A stretch of DNA of 64,000 nt from Sinimarinibacterium sp. NLF-5-8 (GTDB lineage: Bacteria; Pseudomonadota; Gammaproteobacteria; Nevskiales; Nevskiaceae): contig NZ_CP048030.1 in NCBI RefSeq assembly GCF_010092425.1, positions 992,001 through 1,056,000 of the forward strand, given 5' to 3'. The position numbers and the translations under genes are program-made. Positions 36,343-45,584 of this stretch are shown here, in pieces (the first letter of the stretch is position 1; the number at the start of each line of letters is the position of its first letter). The notes beneath the pieces are model-generated. The model did not search any database and had not been told where the DNA came from. It worked only from the letters and a program-made list of their open reading frames with translations.

Positions 36343-37472
36343 TAGCGGCTCCGATCGCGCGAACGCGAGGCATCACTGCTGGGCTGCGACGGCGCAACAC
36401 TCTGTCGTGGTACGGACGAGGGAGCCGACCCGGTATCCGCCGAGGGCGCTGTCACCCGCCGTCCCAGCTGATCCAGCGGCAAATACAGCAGCGGTGATCC
36501 CTTGCTGGCGTCAACCAATACCTTGCTGTTGTTGCCGTAGATCTCACTCATGGCGTCCAGATACAAGCGATCACGGGTGATCTTGGGGGCTTTCTGATAT
36601 TCACGCAGCAGCTGGGTAAAACGCGAAGCGTCGCCCTCGGCCTTGGCAAGCACCTGATCGCGGTAGGCGGTGGCTTCCTCGACCTGGCGGGCGGCGGCAC
36701 CGCGCGCGCGCGGCAGACGGTCGTTGGCATAGGCTTCGGCCTCGTTCTTGAGCCGCTGCTGATCCTCGCGCGCCTTGATCGCATCGGCAAACGCCGCCTG
36801 TACCGGCTCCGGTGGCTGCGCCTGCTGCAAGTTCACTTCGGTCACGAACAGGCCGGTTTTGTAATCATCCATGCGCTCCTGCAACAGCTGCTTGGTGCGA
36901 TCGGCAATTTCCTGGCGACCACCGGTGAGGATGAAGTCCATTTCCGATTGCCCGACCACTTCGCGCACCGAAGCCTTGGTGGCCTGGCGAATGGTCAGAT
37001 CGGGATCGGCAACATTGAACACATAATCGTTCACGCTGGATACGCGGTACTGCACCGTCAGCTCCAGATCAACGATGTTTTCGTCCTTGGTCAGCATCGT
37101 CGCGCGATCGCGCGTGGCGCGCACGCCGGTGACGTTGACGGTTTCCTGCGATTCGATCGGCCACGGCAAGCGCCAGTGCAGCCCCGGATCGGTGGTGCTG
37201 ACGTGTTGGCCAAAGCGCAGCACGACGGCGCTTTCCTGTTCATCCACCACATAAAATCCGGATGCTGCCCACAGCAGTGCAATCGCCGCAATCACCAGCC
37301 CGATCAGGCCGCCGCCGCCCTGGGCGCGGCCACCTTCACCACCGCCGCCTTTCGAGCCACCAAGTCGCGCCTTGAAGCGAGACAACATCTCATCGAGATC
37401 CGGCGGGCCATCGCCGCGCTTGGGACCCTGATTCCACGGATCACGCCCCGGTCCAGGTTCATTCCAGGCCAT
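36342..37472 (-). CDS. hflK: HflK, FtsH protease modulator subunit
   Basis: 376 residues from MAWNEPGPGRDPWNQ, the family start, with GGAG six bases upstream; a longer frame to 37514 is rejected. It has a Gly-rich cytoplasmic tail, a membrane helix at about 60-80 (LIGLVIAAIALLWAASGFY), an SPFH domain (VVDEQESAVVLRFGQH, PGLHWRLPWPIESQETVNVTG) and a coiled coil up to about 320, then a Ser/Pro tail ending SRSRDRSR. It partners HflC around FtsH. Confidence 0.95.
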   Translation of the reverse strand: MAWNEPGPGRDPWNQGPKRGDGPPDLDEMLSRFKARLGGSKGGGGEGGRAQGGGGLIGLVIAAIALLWAASGFYVVDEQESAVVLRFGQHVSTTDPGLHWRLPWPIESQETVNVTGVRATRDRATMLTKDENIVDLELTVQYRVSSVNDYVFNVADPDLTIRQATKASVREVVGQSEMDFILTGGRQEIADRTKQLLQERMDDYKTGLFVTEVNLQQAQPPEPVQAAFADAIKAREDQQRLKNEAEAYANDRLPRARGAAARQVEEATAYRDQVLAKAEGDASRFTQLLREYQKAPKITRDRLYLDAMSEIYGNNSKVLVDASKGSPLLYLPLDQLGRRVTAPSADTGSAPSSVPRQSVAPSQPSSDASRSRDRSR

Positions 37473-37616
37473 TAAGGACTCCAAAAAAGTAAAAATTGCC
37501 GCATCCGCACACAAGCCCTGCGTGGTGGATGCCCGATGAAGTGGGACAGTGTCAGTTGCCTGACAAAAGAGCGCAGGATTCTACCAGCATCATTGTCCAC
37601 ACGCGCGAGTGTCGGC

Positions 37617-38921
37617 TCAAAAAGCAGCATCGGCATCGGCTGCCGACGCTTGCGGATCGACAAAACCGACCTGCCTGAAAAGACGCTGCAACTGTACCGC
37701 CGGCAGGCACACCCGCAATTGCATCATGCCGGTTTCACTGACCGATTCCTGTTGTATCGCGCGTTGCTGGTACAACAGCGCGCGCAGCTTGGCCTGTTCC
37801 GGTGGCAGGCACAGGTCGCGAACCTCCGGCGTCAGCGCCAGCCGCTCGGCAATGGCCTGTCGCAGCAGCTCGATGCCCTCCCCCGTGCGCGCAGAAACGA
37901 AAACCCGGCGCACCACACCGCATTCGTCACGCTCCAGTCGCGGCGGCTCATCGTCACGCAGATCAATCTTGTTGAACACTTCAAGACGGGGGGCCTGCGC
38001 CGCACCGATTTCTTCGAGCACGCCTTCAACCTGGGTGATGCGGGTCATGCGCTCGCTGTCTGCGGCATCCACGACATGCAGCAGCAGCGCCGCATCACGC
38101 GCTTCTTCGAGGGTGGCGCGAAACGCGGCCACCAGATCATGTGGCAGATCGCGAATGAAGCCGACAGTGTCGGCCACCACGATGCCATCCCCCTGCGCCA
38201 GCGCCATCCGCCTGACCGTGGTATCCAGTGTTGCAAACAACTGATCGCAGGCAAACACGCCCTCGCCGGTCAAGGTATTGAATAACGTTGATTTTCCGGC
38301 GTTGGTATAGCCCACCAGAGACACGGTGGGCACCGCATTCTTATCGCGTGCAACCCGACTGCGCGCACGCCGCGCGCGCACGGCTTCAATCTGGCGCTTG
38401 AGTGCGGCAATGCGATCGCGGATCAGACGGCGATCGGTTTCGAGCTGGCTTTCGCCGGGGCCGCGCAGTCCGATGCCGCCACGCTGGCGTTCCAGATGGG
38501 TCCAGCCCCGCACCAGGCGGGTGGCAATGTGCTGCAACTGCGCCAGTTCGACCTGCAACTTGCCTTCGTGGGAGCGCGCGCGCGCGGCAAAAATATCGAG
38601 AATCAATCCGGCCCGATCCAATACCCGTGCCTTGAGGATTTTTTCCAGATTGCGTTCCTGGCTGGGCGTCAGCGCGTGATTGAAAATCACCAGCTCGGCA
38701 CATTGGGCCGCCACAACCTCGGCGACTTCCTGTGCCTTGCCGCTGCCAACGAACAGGCTGGCATCCGGCAATTTGCGGGTGCCGCCGACCACATCCAGGA
38801 CGTGACCGCCCGCAGAGCGCACCAGCTCGATGAACTCGGCGCGATCCGAATCAAAATCACTGCCAGGGAATTCAACATGCACCAGAACCGCGTTTTGCCC
38901 GGCGCGAGGACGATCAAACAT
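37617..38921 (-). CDS. hflX: HflX ribosome-associated GTPase
   Basis: 434 residues. The N-terminal HflX domain (GSDFDSDRAEFIELVRSAGG, NHALTPSQERNLEKIL) and helical GESQLETDRRLIRDRIAALK precede a GTPase domain with GYTNAGKST (P-loop), DTVGFIRDLPHDLVAAF and NKIDL. HflX splits or rescues stalled ribosomes, notably under heat stress. It lies 46 bases after hfq, and its ribosome-binding site GGAG is buried in a strong hairpin. Confidence 0.95.
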   Translation of the reverse strand: MFDRPRAGQNAVLVHVEFPGSDFDSDRAEFIELVRSAGGHVLDVVGGTRKLPDASLFVGSGKAQEVAEVVAAQCAELVIFNHALTPSQERNLEKILKARVLDRAGLILDIFAARARSHEGKLQVELAQLQHIATRLVRGWTHLERQRGGIGLRGPGESQLETDRRLIRDRIAALKRQIEAVRARRARSRVARDKNAVPTVSLVGYTNAGKSTLFNTLTGEGVFACDQLFATLDTTVRRMALAQGDGIVVADTVGFIRDLPHDLVAAFRATLEEARDAALLLHVVDAADSERMTRITQVEGVLEEIGAAQAPRLEVFNKIDLRDDEPPRLERDECGVVRRVFVSARTGEGIELLRQAIAERLALTPEVRDLCLPPEQAKLRALLYQQRAIQQESVSETGMMQLRVCLPAVQLQRLFRQVGFVDPQASAADADAAF

Positions 38922-38923
38922 TC

Positions 38924-38963
38924 AGACTCCGGCGCGCAGCAGGCGCTCGCGCGCCGGAGGTCT
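38924..38963 (-). promoter_or_regulatory. GC-rich hairpin sequestering the hflX ribosome-binding site
   Basis: On the minus strand GCGCGCCGGA-type arms (38949-38958 with 38928-38937) form ten G:C-rich pairs, extended by AGAC/GTCT past a one-base bulge. The 3' arm includes the GGAG lying 5 bases before the hflX ATG. No U-run follows, so regulation of hflX translation or differential expression relative to hfq is more likely than termination. Confidence 0.6.
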
Positions 38964-38967
38964 TGGG

Positions 38968-39231
38968 TTATTCCGCTGCAACGGGTGCCTCGGCTTCGGC
39001 ATCATTTTCGGACGGATCGTAAATCCGTACCGGACGCGCCGGCACAACGGTGGAGATGGCGTGCTTGTAAACCATTTGCGTGGCGTTGTTGCGCAGCAAA
39101 ACAACAAAGGAATCAAATGATTCGATGTGTCCTTGAAGCTTGATGCCGTTGACCAGATACACGGACACGGGAATGCGCTCTTTGCGCAGGGCATTCAAAA
39201 ACGGTTCTTGTAGTGTGTGACCTTTGGACAT
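38968..39231 (-). CDS. hfq: RNA chaperone Hfq
   Basis: 87 residues. The Sm1 motif is in [36 protein letters not shown] and the Sm2 in [16 protein letters not shown]; Gln8, Asn13, Phe39 and Phe42-type RNA contacts and the Tyr/Lys/His of YKH are kept. The C-terminal tail is short and acidic ([14 protein letters not shown]). It pairs small RNAs with mRNAs. AGGGG lies 8 bases upstream of the ATG. Confidence 0.97.
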   Translation of the reverse strand: MSKGHTLQEPFLNALRKERIPVSVYLVNGIKLQGHIESFDSFVVLLRNNATQMVYKHAISTVVPARPVRIYDPSENDAEAEAPVAAE

Positions 39232-39292
39232 TGAGACAACCCCTGATGATTGGCCAGAATTAGCCTGTTTATGTGTCGGTTCGACCCGGTAC

Positions 39293-39320
39293 TAATAAGG
39301 CCGCCGATGCCGCTTTCAAG
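39293..39320 (-). promoter_or_regulatory. sigma-32 (heat-shock)-like promoter before hfq
   Basis: On the minus strand CTTGAAA (39314-39320) is a perfect sigma-32 -35 element; after 13 bases comes CCTTATTA (39293-39300), close to the -10 consensus CCCCATNT. It would start a transcript with a leader of about 50-60 bases before hfq. Heat-shock promoters are known in the E. coli miaA-hfq region. Confidence 0.5.
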
Positions 39321-39371
39321 AGTGCGGATCAAAACTTGTTCGCACCGCTCAAAAACAGGCGGCGCAGTGTA

Positions 39372-40304
39372 TCACGCAGAATCGGCCACCTCGTCGAGCA
39401 GCTGCCGAATCTGCGCGATCACCGTCGGGTCGGCACCGTCCAGCCGCCGATAGTCCGGCTCGCTGCGCAGCCAGGTGAGCTGTCGCTTGGCGTACTGGCG
39501 GGTGGCGGCCTTGCCTTGCGCCACCGCCTCGGCCTGACTGCACTGCCCGTCCAGATGCGCCCAGAGCTGGCGATAGCCGACTGCACGCACCGAGGGCAGT
39601 GCCGGGGTCAGATCGCCACGCCGGTGCAGCGCGCGCACTTCATCCCAAAAACCTGCCTGGATCATGGCATCGAACCGCTGCTCGATCCGTCGATGCAACT
39701 CGGCGCGATCGCTTACCTGCAAGGCCAGGCGCAGTACCGGCGCCTGGAGCTGCCCCTGTCGGGGGCGACTGAGCCACTGGCTATGCGGGATGCCACTGGA
39801 TTCATACACTTCCAGCGCGCGCGTGATGCGCTGCTGGTCATGCGGGTGCAGACGCGCGGCCGTCAGCGGATCAACCTGCAGCAGGCGCTGATGCAGTGCG
39901 GCCGTGCCCGCCGTGCGCGCTTCCGCCTCCAGCCGCGCGCGCACCGCAGCATCGGCACCCGGCAATGCGTTCAGGCCATCCAGCAGCGCGCGAAAATACA
40001 GCATGGTGCCGCCCACCAGTAACGGCAGCCGGCCACGGGTGTGGATCTGCGCAATCAACGCGCGCGCATCTGCGGCAAAACGCGCTGCGGAGTAAATCTC
40101 GGCAGGGTCGAGAATATCCAGCAGATGATGCGGCACCTGGGCGCGTTCCTGCGCGCTGGGTTTGGCACTGCCGATATCCATGCCCCGATAAATCTGCGCA
40201 GAGTCAACGCTGATGATTTCCACCGGCAGCGCGCGCGCCAGCGCCAGTGCGAGCCGGGTCTTTCCGGAGGCCGTGGCGCCCGCCAATGCAATCACCGGCA
40301 ACAT
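39372..40304 (-). CDS. miaA: tRNA dimethylallyltransferase
   Basis: 310 residues from [16 protein letters not shown]; an upstream in-frame extension overlaps mutL and is rejected. It has the P-loop [49 protein letters not shown] and [11 protein letters not shown]. It adds the isopentenyl group to A37 of tRNAs reading UNN codons. Start and mutL stop share one base (TGATG). Confidence 0.95.
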   Translation of the reverse strand: MLPVIALAGATASGKTRLALALARALPVEIISVDSAQIYRGMDIGSAKPSAQERAQVPHHLLDILDPAEIYSAARFAADARALIAQIHTRGRLPLLVGGTMLYFRALLDGLNALPGADAAVRARLEAEARTAGTAALHQRLLQVDPLTAARLHPHDQQRITRALEVYESSGIPHSQWLSRPRQGQLQAPVLRLALQVSDRAELHRRIEQRFDAMIQAGFWDEVRALHRRGDLTPALPSVRAVGYRQLWAHLDGQCSQAEAVAQGKAATRQYAKRQLTWLRSEPDYRRLDGADPTVIAQIRQLLDEVADSA

Positions 40305-42127
40305 CAGCGGCCTCGCAAAAACAACCGATCCAGCTCGGCCACGCCCAGTTGAACCCAGGTGGGACGGCCATGATTGCACTGCCCGGCCAGCGCCGTGCGC
40401 TCCATATCGCGCAGCAGGGCATCCATTTCCGGTAAGGTCAGGCGGCGATGCGCCTTGATCGCTGCCTTGCAGGCGACATCGGCCAAAACCCGGTATTGCA
40501 CTTCGATGGCTTCCCCAAAGTGGCTGACGCTGTCACGCCGTTCATCGTCGCGAACCAGGCCGCGAATCAATGATTTGACCTGGTCGATGCCCAGCAGCGG
40601 CGGCACCGCGCGCACGCACAGGCTGGTCGGCCCGTTACGGTCGATGTCGATGCCGTAGCGATACAGCTCGTCCCGGCGCGCTTCCAGCACATCGGCTTCA
40701 TCGGCGTGCAGCGTCACCGTCTCCGGCACCAGCAGCGCCTGGGCAGCCATGCCGCCGGCGTCGATCTGTCGCTTCATCCGCTCGTACAAAACCCGCTCAT
40801 GCGCGGCATGGGCATCAACCACCACCAGCCCTTGCCGGTTTTGCGCCAGGATGTAGATGCCGTGCAATTGCGCCAGCGCATATCCCAGTGGCGCTTCTTC
40901 GTCACCCGCCGGTGTTGCTGCATAAGCGTCCGGCGCGCGATCGGCCAGCATCACCGGTGCCGCCGCACCTTTGGCCGCAGCGGTATGCGTCGCCATCGGC
41001 GCAGGGCGAAGACTCACGGCCGGTGGCGCCGTCCACCCGCGCAGCGGCGCTTGCCCCTCCGGCGCGCGCGCCAGTGGCACCGAAGGGCCATCATCGGTTG
41101 CCAGGGTGATGTGGTGCTGCGAGCTTTCAGGCCGCACCCGCCGCAGCAGGTGGTGCACGGCGCCAAACAGCAGATCGTGAACCTGCCCGCCTTCTCTGAA
41201 TCTGACTTCTGATTTTTGTGGATGGACGTTGACATCCACCAGTGCCGGATCCATTTCCAGATACAGCACATAGGCCGGGTGGTGCTGGGAATGCATGACA
41301 TCGGCAAACGCGCGGCGCAGCGCATAACCCGGCAGGCGATCCCGCACAAAGCGGCCATTGACGTAAAAAAACTGCATGTCGGCCTGTTTGCGCGCAAAAC
41401 TGGGCAATCCGACCCAGCCATGCAGGCGCATCCCCAGGCGTGATTCGTCCAGTGTGATGCACTGCTGGGCAAATTCTTCGCCGCAAATGGCCTGAATCCG
41501 CATCTGCCGTCCGGCCTGGCTGTCTGCGGCGCCCAGATCCCAGATGCGACGGCCGTTGTGCTTGAGGCCAAAGCCGACATCAAACCGGGACAGTGCGATC
41601 CGCTCCAGCGCCTGCTGCGCATGGCGAAATTCGGTGCTCTCGGTCTTCATGAACTTGCGCCGCGCGGGGGTATTGAAAAACAGATCGCGCACTTCGATGC
41701 GGGTGCCGATGGGGTGTGCCGCCGGAATCGGGGCTTGTGCGGCCAGTGCGCCGGCGCCTTCCACACACCAGCCATGATCGGCCTGCGCCTGCCGCGAAAT
41801 CAGCTTGAGCCGGGACACCGACAAAATGCTCGGCAATGCCTCACCGCGAAACCCCAGGCTGGCCACGGATTGCAGATCATCGAGACTGCTGATCTTGCTG
41901 GTGGCATGCCGCTGCAACGCCAGGCCGAGTTGATCGCGCGCGATCCCGGCGCCATCGTCGCGGATCCCGATCAGGCTCAGACCGCCCTGGGCAAGCTCCA
42001 CATCGATGCGCCGCGCACCGGCGTCGAGGCTGTTTTCAACCAATTCCTTGAGCACGGCTGCCGGGCGTTCGACAACCTCACCGGCAGCAATCTGATTGAC
42101 CAACTGGTCGGGCAAAAGATGAATCAT
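40304..42127 (-). CDS. mutL: DNA mismatch repair protein MutL
   Basis: About 607 residues from [22 protein letters not shown]; a GTG two codons earlier is an alternative. The GHKL ATPase domain has [25 protein letters not shown] and [12 protein letters not shown]. The transducer domain with NGRFVRDR is followed by a variable Pro/Ala linker (about 335-415) and a C-terminal dimerisation domain ([17 protein letters not shown]). No DQHAxxE(x)4E endonuclease motif is seen, consistent with a dam-type MutL. It couples MutS recognition to excision. Confidence 0.95.
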   Translation of the reverse strand: MIHLLPDQLVNQIAAGEVVERPAAVLKELVENSLDAGARRIDVELAQGGLSLIGIRDDGAGIARDQLGLALQRHATSKISSLDDLQSVASLGFRGEALPSILSVSRLKLISRQAQADHGWCVEGAGALAAQAPIPAAHPIGTRIEVRDLFFNTPARRKFMKTESTEFRHAQQALERIALSRFDVGFGLKHNGRRIWDLGAADSQAGRQMRIQAICGEEFAQQCITLDESRLGMRLHGWVGLPSFARKQADMQFFYVNGRFVRDRLPGYALRRAFADVMHSQHHPAYVLYLEMDPALVDVNVHPQKSEVRFREGGQVHDLLFGAVHHLLRRVRPESSQHHITLATDDGPSVPLARAPEGQAPLRGWTAPPAVSLRPAPMATHTAAAKGAAAPVMLADRAPDAYAATPAGDEEAPLGYALAQLHGIYILAQNRQGLVVVDAHAAHERVLYERMKRQIDAGGMAAQALLVPETVTLHADEADVLEARRDELYRYGIDIDRNGPTSLCVRAVPPLLGIDQVKSLIRGLVRDDERRDSVSHFGEAIEVQYRVLADVACKAAIKAHRRLTLPEMDALLRDMERTALAGQCNHGRPTWVQLGVAELDRLFLRGR

Positions 42128-42245
42128 CCGCACAGTTTAGTGCCTTGGCCGCCGGAAAAAAGAAAACCCGAACCTGCAATCGGCAGAATCCGGGTCAGTG
42201 AGCTTCAACCCGCGTGAACGGGTGACGCCATGGGTGATTGCAAAA

Positions 42246-43490
42246 CTAGCGGCGGCTCACCTGCTGCGCGCGCGCCGGGGCTTCAACCACCTGCTGCTGT
42301 GGGCGGTAGCTTTCAAAATAGCCTTTGATGCCGGTATGGATCTGCTGCGCCAGGCGCTGCTGGAACTGGGCGCTGCGCAGGAGTTTTTCTTCCTGGGGAT
42401 TGGTAATGAAGGCGGTTTCAACCAGCACGGAGGGGATATCCGGTGCCTTGAGCACCATGAAACCGGCCTGCTGGATATCGCGACGCTGAAGCGGATTGAT
42501 CCGCCCCAGCTTGCCAAGAATACGGTTGCCCACATCAAAACTGGCTTCCATCGTTGCGCCCTGCGACAGGTCGATCAGCACTGCGGCCAATTCCTTGTCC
42601 CTCTGGTGAAGATCGACACCGCCCACCAGGTCGGCTTCGTTTTCCTTGGCGGCCAGCCAGCGCGCGTGCTCACTGGTGGCGCCGCGATCCGACAGCACAT
42701 ACACCGCAGAGCCGCGCATGCTGCGCTGGGTAAAGGCATTGGCGTGAATCGACACGAACAGATCGGCCTGATGCCGACGGGCAATATCGACCCGCTGGCG
42801 CAATTCGAGGAACTTATCGGAATCGCGGGTCAACACCGCGCGCATATTGGGCGTGCCATTGATCAGGCTGGCCAGTTTGCGCGCGATCGACAGCGCCACA
42901 TCTTTTTCGAGCAGACCGCTGGCTCCGCGCGCGCCGGGGTCTTTGCCGCCATGTCCGGCGTCCACCACGATGACGATCGGCTTGGGGCGCAACTGCATCG
43001 CCGGCGCAGGCACCGTCGCCGGTACTGCCGGTTTGACGGTTTGAGGGCGCGCGGCCACGCCCGGCGCGCGCGCCGGAGGGCTGGCCTGCGCTGCACTACC
43101 CGCAGCCGTTTGCGGCGCCGCCAGTTCGATCACGACCTGGTGACCCTTGCCATCGTCACGCGACATGGCAAAGGCCGAAGCAAAAACGTTCTGACGCAAA
43201 TCCAGAACCAGCCGCACACCCTCTTTTTGAACGCCGCCACGGATCCGCTGAATCGGCCCGGAGCCGCTGGCGGCATTGATCTTGCGGGCATCGGCTGCAC
43301 CCAGTCCGGCCACATCGACGACGAGCCGCTGCGGGTTGTCGAGCTTGAACCATTTGTAGGCCGCAGGCTGATCCAGCTCAAGAACCACGCGCGTTGATTC
43401 CGCGCCATCCCAGATGCGCAGTTCCTTGAGCTCGGCAGCCCCCGCTGCCGAACTCAGGATCAGACACCACAGAAAAAGTCCCCAACGCAT
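42246..43490 (-). CDS. N-acetylmuramoyl-L-alanine amidase with AMIN domain (AmiB/AmiC type)
   Basis: 414 residues from MRWGLFLWCLILSSAAGA, a good signal peptide; a longer start at 43532 is rejected. The AMIN domain is at about 20-135 (LKELRIWDGAESTRVVLELDQPAAYKWF). A Pro/Ala linker leads to an Amidase_3 catalytic domain with VVDAGHGGKDPGARG, VSIHANAF and ETAFITNPQEEKLL (Zn ligands His, Glu, His). It cleaves septal peptidoglycan during division. It ends soon after the catalytic domain without a LysM domain, so it is closer to AmiC length than to long AmiB proteins. Confidence 0.92.
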   Translation of the reverse strand: MRWGLFLWCLILSSAAGAAELKELRIWDGAESTRVVLELDQPAAYKWFKLDNPQRLVVDVAGLGAADARKINAASGSGPIQRIRGGVQKEGVRLVLDLRQNVFASAFAMSRDDGKGHQVVIELAAPQTAAGSAAQASPPARAPGVAARPQTVKPAVPATVPAPAMQLRPKPIVIVVDAGHGGKDPGARGASGLLEKDVALSIARKLASLINGTPNMRAVLTRDSDKFLELRQRVDIARRHQADLFVSIHANAFTQRSMRGSAVYVLSDRGATSEHARWLAAKENEADLVGGVDLHQRDKELAAVLIDLSQGATMEASFDVGNRILGKLGRINPLQRRDIQQAGFMVLKAPDIPSVLVETAFITNPQEEKLLRSAQFQQRLAQQIHTGIKGYFESYRPQQQVVEAPARAQQVSRR

Positions 43491-43591
43491 CACAGCAAAC
43501 TCCAGCCAACATGCGCCGAGAATGCCGCGCAAATTTCAAAAAATCAACAAAAATATTCAAGTAAACAGCAAGATGTGTGAATTACTTCATG

Positions 43592-44056
43592 TCAAACATC
43601 AAAATACTGCCAGATTTGCCTCTGCCACTGGGCATCGCCACGGATGCACACCTGCCGATGGGCACCATCGACCGTCAAGAACACATCGAGTTGCGACGGC
43701 GGCAAGACCCCCTGCGCGCGCTGCGGCCATTCCACCAGCCAGAACGCGGATTCCGGCGGATAGCTGTCCAGCCCCAGCGCCCACCATTCCTCGGCGTCTG
43801 CCAATCGGTACAGATCCATATGCACCACCCGCACAGCGGGCAGCTCATACGGCTCGATCAACGTGTAGGTCGGGCTGCGCACTGCACCTTGAACGCCCAG
43901 CGCGCGCAACAGACCGCGCGCCAGCGTGGTTTTGCCCGCGCCAAGGTCGCCATGCAAAAAAATCACTCCGCCACTGCGGGTGGCAAACGTGCGCGCCAGC
44001 GCGGCACCCAGCGCCTCGGTGGCGGCGGTGTCAACGAGCAAACGGGTCTGGGTCAT
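43592..44056 (-). CDS. tsaE: tRNA threonylcarbamoyladenosine biosynthesis ATPase TsaE
   Basis: 154 residues with the P-loop FLHGDLGAGKTTLARGLLRALG, SPTYTLIEPYELPAVRVVHMDLYRL and WPQRAQGVLPPSQL. With TsaB and TsaD it makes t6A37 in tRNAs. It overlaps the nnr stop by 4 bases. The following amidase gene starts 101 bases on, across an A/T-rich spacer where I see no gene. Confidence 0.94.
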   Translation of the reverse strand: MTQTRLLVDTAATEALGAALARTFATRSGGVIFLHGDLGAGKTTLARGLLRALGVQGAVRSPTYTLIEPYELPAVRVVHMDLYRLADAEEWWALGLDSYPPESAFWLVEWPQRAQGVLPPSQLDVFLTVDGAHRQVCIRGDAQWQRQIWQYFDV

Positions 44057-45543
44057 GGATTCAAAACCTCCGGCAAGGCGGCGATGACATCACTCGGCAG
44101 CAGGCCACGCTCGCCGCGCCGCGCCGCCACGTCGCCCGCGCGCGCATGGGCCAATACGCCGCACGCCGCTGCGCGCGCGCGGTCTGCGGTTTGCGCCCAC
44201 AACGCGGTGATGACGCCGGTGAGCACATCGCCCATGCCAGCCACGGCCATGCCGGGATTGCCAAAGCCACATACCGCCACCGGATCGGCGCCGATCAGGC
44301 TGCCCGCGCCCTTGAGTACCACTGTGCCGCCGTAGTCCTGTTGCAGGCGCTGCACCGAGCCAAGCCGGTCATTGAGCACATCGACCGCGTCGCCGGCATG
44401 GGCGGCCAGCAGGCGCGCGGCCTCACCCGGATGCGGGGTCAGAATCCAGTCTTCACGGTGTTGCGGGTCTTGTGCCAACAGGTTCAATCCATCCGCATCG
44501 ATGACGATCGCCCGCGCATGCCACAGCACCTGCGTCCATGCGCTGCGTGCCCAGGCGTCCTGCCCCAGCCCCGGCCCCAGTGCAACGTGACTGGCGCGCG
44601 CGCACAGCGCGGCCAGCTCAGTGCCATCAACGATGCCGTGAACCATCAGTTCCGGCTGCGCTGCGGTCATCGCCGCCACATGTTCGGGGCGGGTTGCCAC
44701 GCTCACCAGCCCTGCGCCTGCACGCAGCGCCGCACGCGCACACAACAGCGCGGCGCCCATCATGCCGTGATTGCCGCCCACCACCAGCACATGGCCGTGG
44801 CGATTCTTGTAGGCATCGCGCGCGCGCGACGGCAGAACCGTCAGATCGGTTGCGGCCTGTAATCGCGCCAGCGGTCGCAGCGGCTCGTGCAGCGCCGCAG
44901 GCACGCCCAGGTCATCAAACAGACGCACCCCGGCAACGGCTGCGCCGCGCCCCGTCCACAGTCCCAGCTTGTTACCGATGAAGCTGACCGTGACATCTGC
45001 CTGCACACACTCGCCTGGCGTTGCACCGCAACTTGCATCCAGGCCGGAGGGGATATCGACCGCCAGCACCCGGGTGCCCCGCGCGTGCAAGGCGTTGATG
45101 ACGCTGATCGCATCCCTGATCGCGCCTTCAGGCGCGCGCGAAAGACCGGTGCCGAGCAGGGCATCCACCACCCAATCGGTCTGCGGCCACCGGGCATCGA
45201 CGTTGTTGATGGCGCCGCCATCGCTCAGCCATGCGGCGCGCGCGCGCGCGGCTGCCGTGCCTTCGGCGGGTTCGCCCAGGGCCACCAACTGCACGCGCCA
45301 CCCTGCGGCCTGCGCCAGCCGCGCAATCTCATAGCCATCGCCGCCGTTGTTGCCGCTGCCGCACAGCACCAGCAATGCACCGACACTGCCCAAGGCACGG
45401 GCATCATGGTCCAGCAGCGCCCGCCAGCAGGCGCGCGCAGCGTGCTGCATCAAAAGGTAGGCATCCAGACCACTGGCAATCGCGCGCGCATCCAGTTCAC
45501 GCACGGCAGCGGCACCGTACAATCGGCGGGTTATGTCTTGCAT
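44053..45543 (-). CDS. nnr: bifunctional NAD(P)H-hydrate epimerase / ADP-dependent dehydratase
   Basis: 496 residues from MQDITRRLYGAAAVRELD; 12 earlier codons are possible but approach the divergent queG. The N-terminal YjeF_N epimerase domain has LVLCGSGNNGGDGYEIARLA and DALLGTGLSRAPEG. The C-terminal kinase-like dehydratase has HVLVVGGNHGMMGAALLCA, LTPHPGEAARLL and GMAVAGMGDVLTGVITAL. It repairs damaged NADH and NADPH hydrates. The run of alternating GC at 45236-45250 encodes part of the ARARA segment. Confidence 0.93.
   Translation of the reverse strand: MQDITRRLYGAAAVRELDARAIASGLDAYLLMQHAARACWRALLDHDARALGSVGALLVLCGSGNNGGDGYEIARLAQAAGWRVQLVALGEPAEGTAAARARAAWLSDGGAINNVDARWPQTDWVVDALLGTGLSRAPEGAIRDAISVINALHARGTRVLAVDIPSGLDASCGATPGECVQADVTVSFIGNKLGLWTGRGAAVAGVRLFDDLGVPAALHEPLRPLARLQAATDLTVLPSRARDAYKNRHGHVLVVGGNHGMMGAALLCARAALRAGAGLVSVATRPEHVAAMTAAQPELMVHGIVDGTELAALCARASHVALGPGLGQDAWARSAWTQVLWHARAIVIDADGLNLLAQDPQHREDWILTPHPGEAARLLAAHAGDAVDVLNDRLGSVQRLQQDYGGTVVLKGAGSLIGADPVAVCGFGNPGMAVAGMGDVLTGVITALWAQTADRARAAACGVLAHARAGDVAARRGERGLLPSDVIAALPEVLNP
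45236..45250. repeat. 15-base alternating GC tract inside nnr
   Basis: A perfect (GC)7G run, the longest I noticed in the window, encodes an Ala-Arg repeat in the epimerase domain. Alternating GC is prone to Z-DNA and slippage. Confidence 0.7.
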
Positions 45544-45584
45544 CTTCACAGTATATCGGCGCGCGATGTCCGCCCTCACCCCTC

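Noticed and set aside
45231-45584. Upstream extension of queG
   Set aside because: It lies over nnr coding sequence and is Arg/Ala-rich antisense; the family start is MSTAPVPD at 45585.
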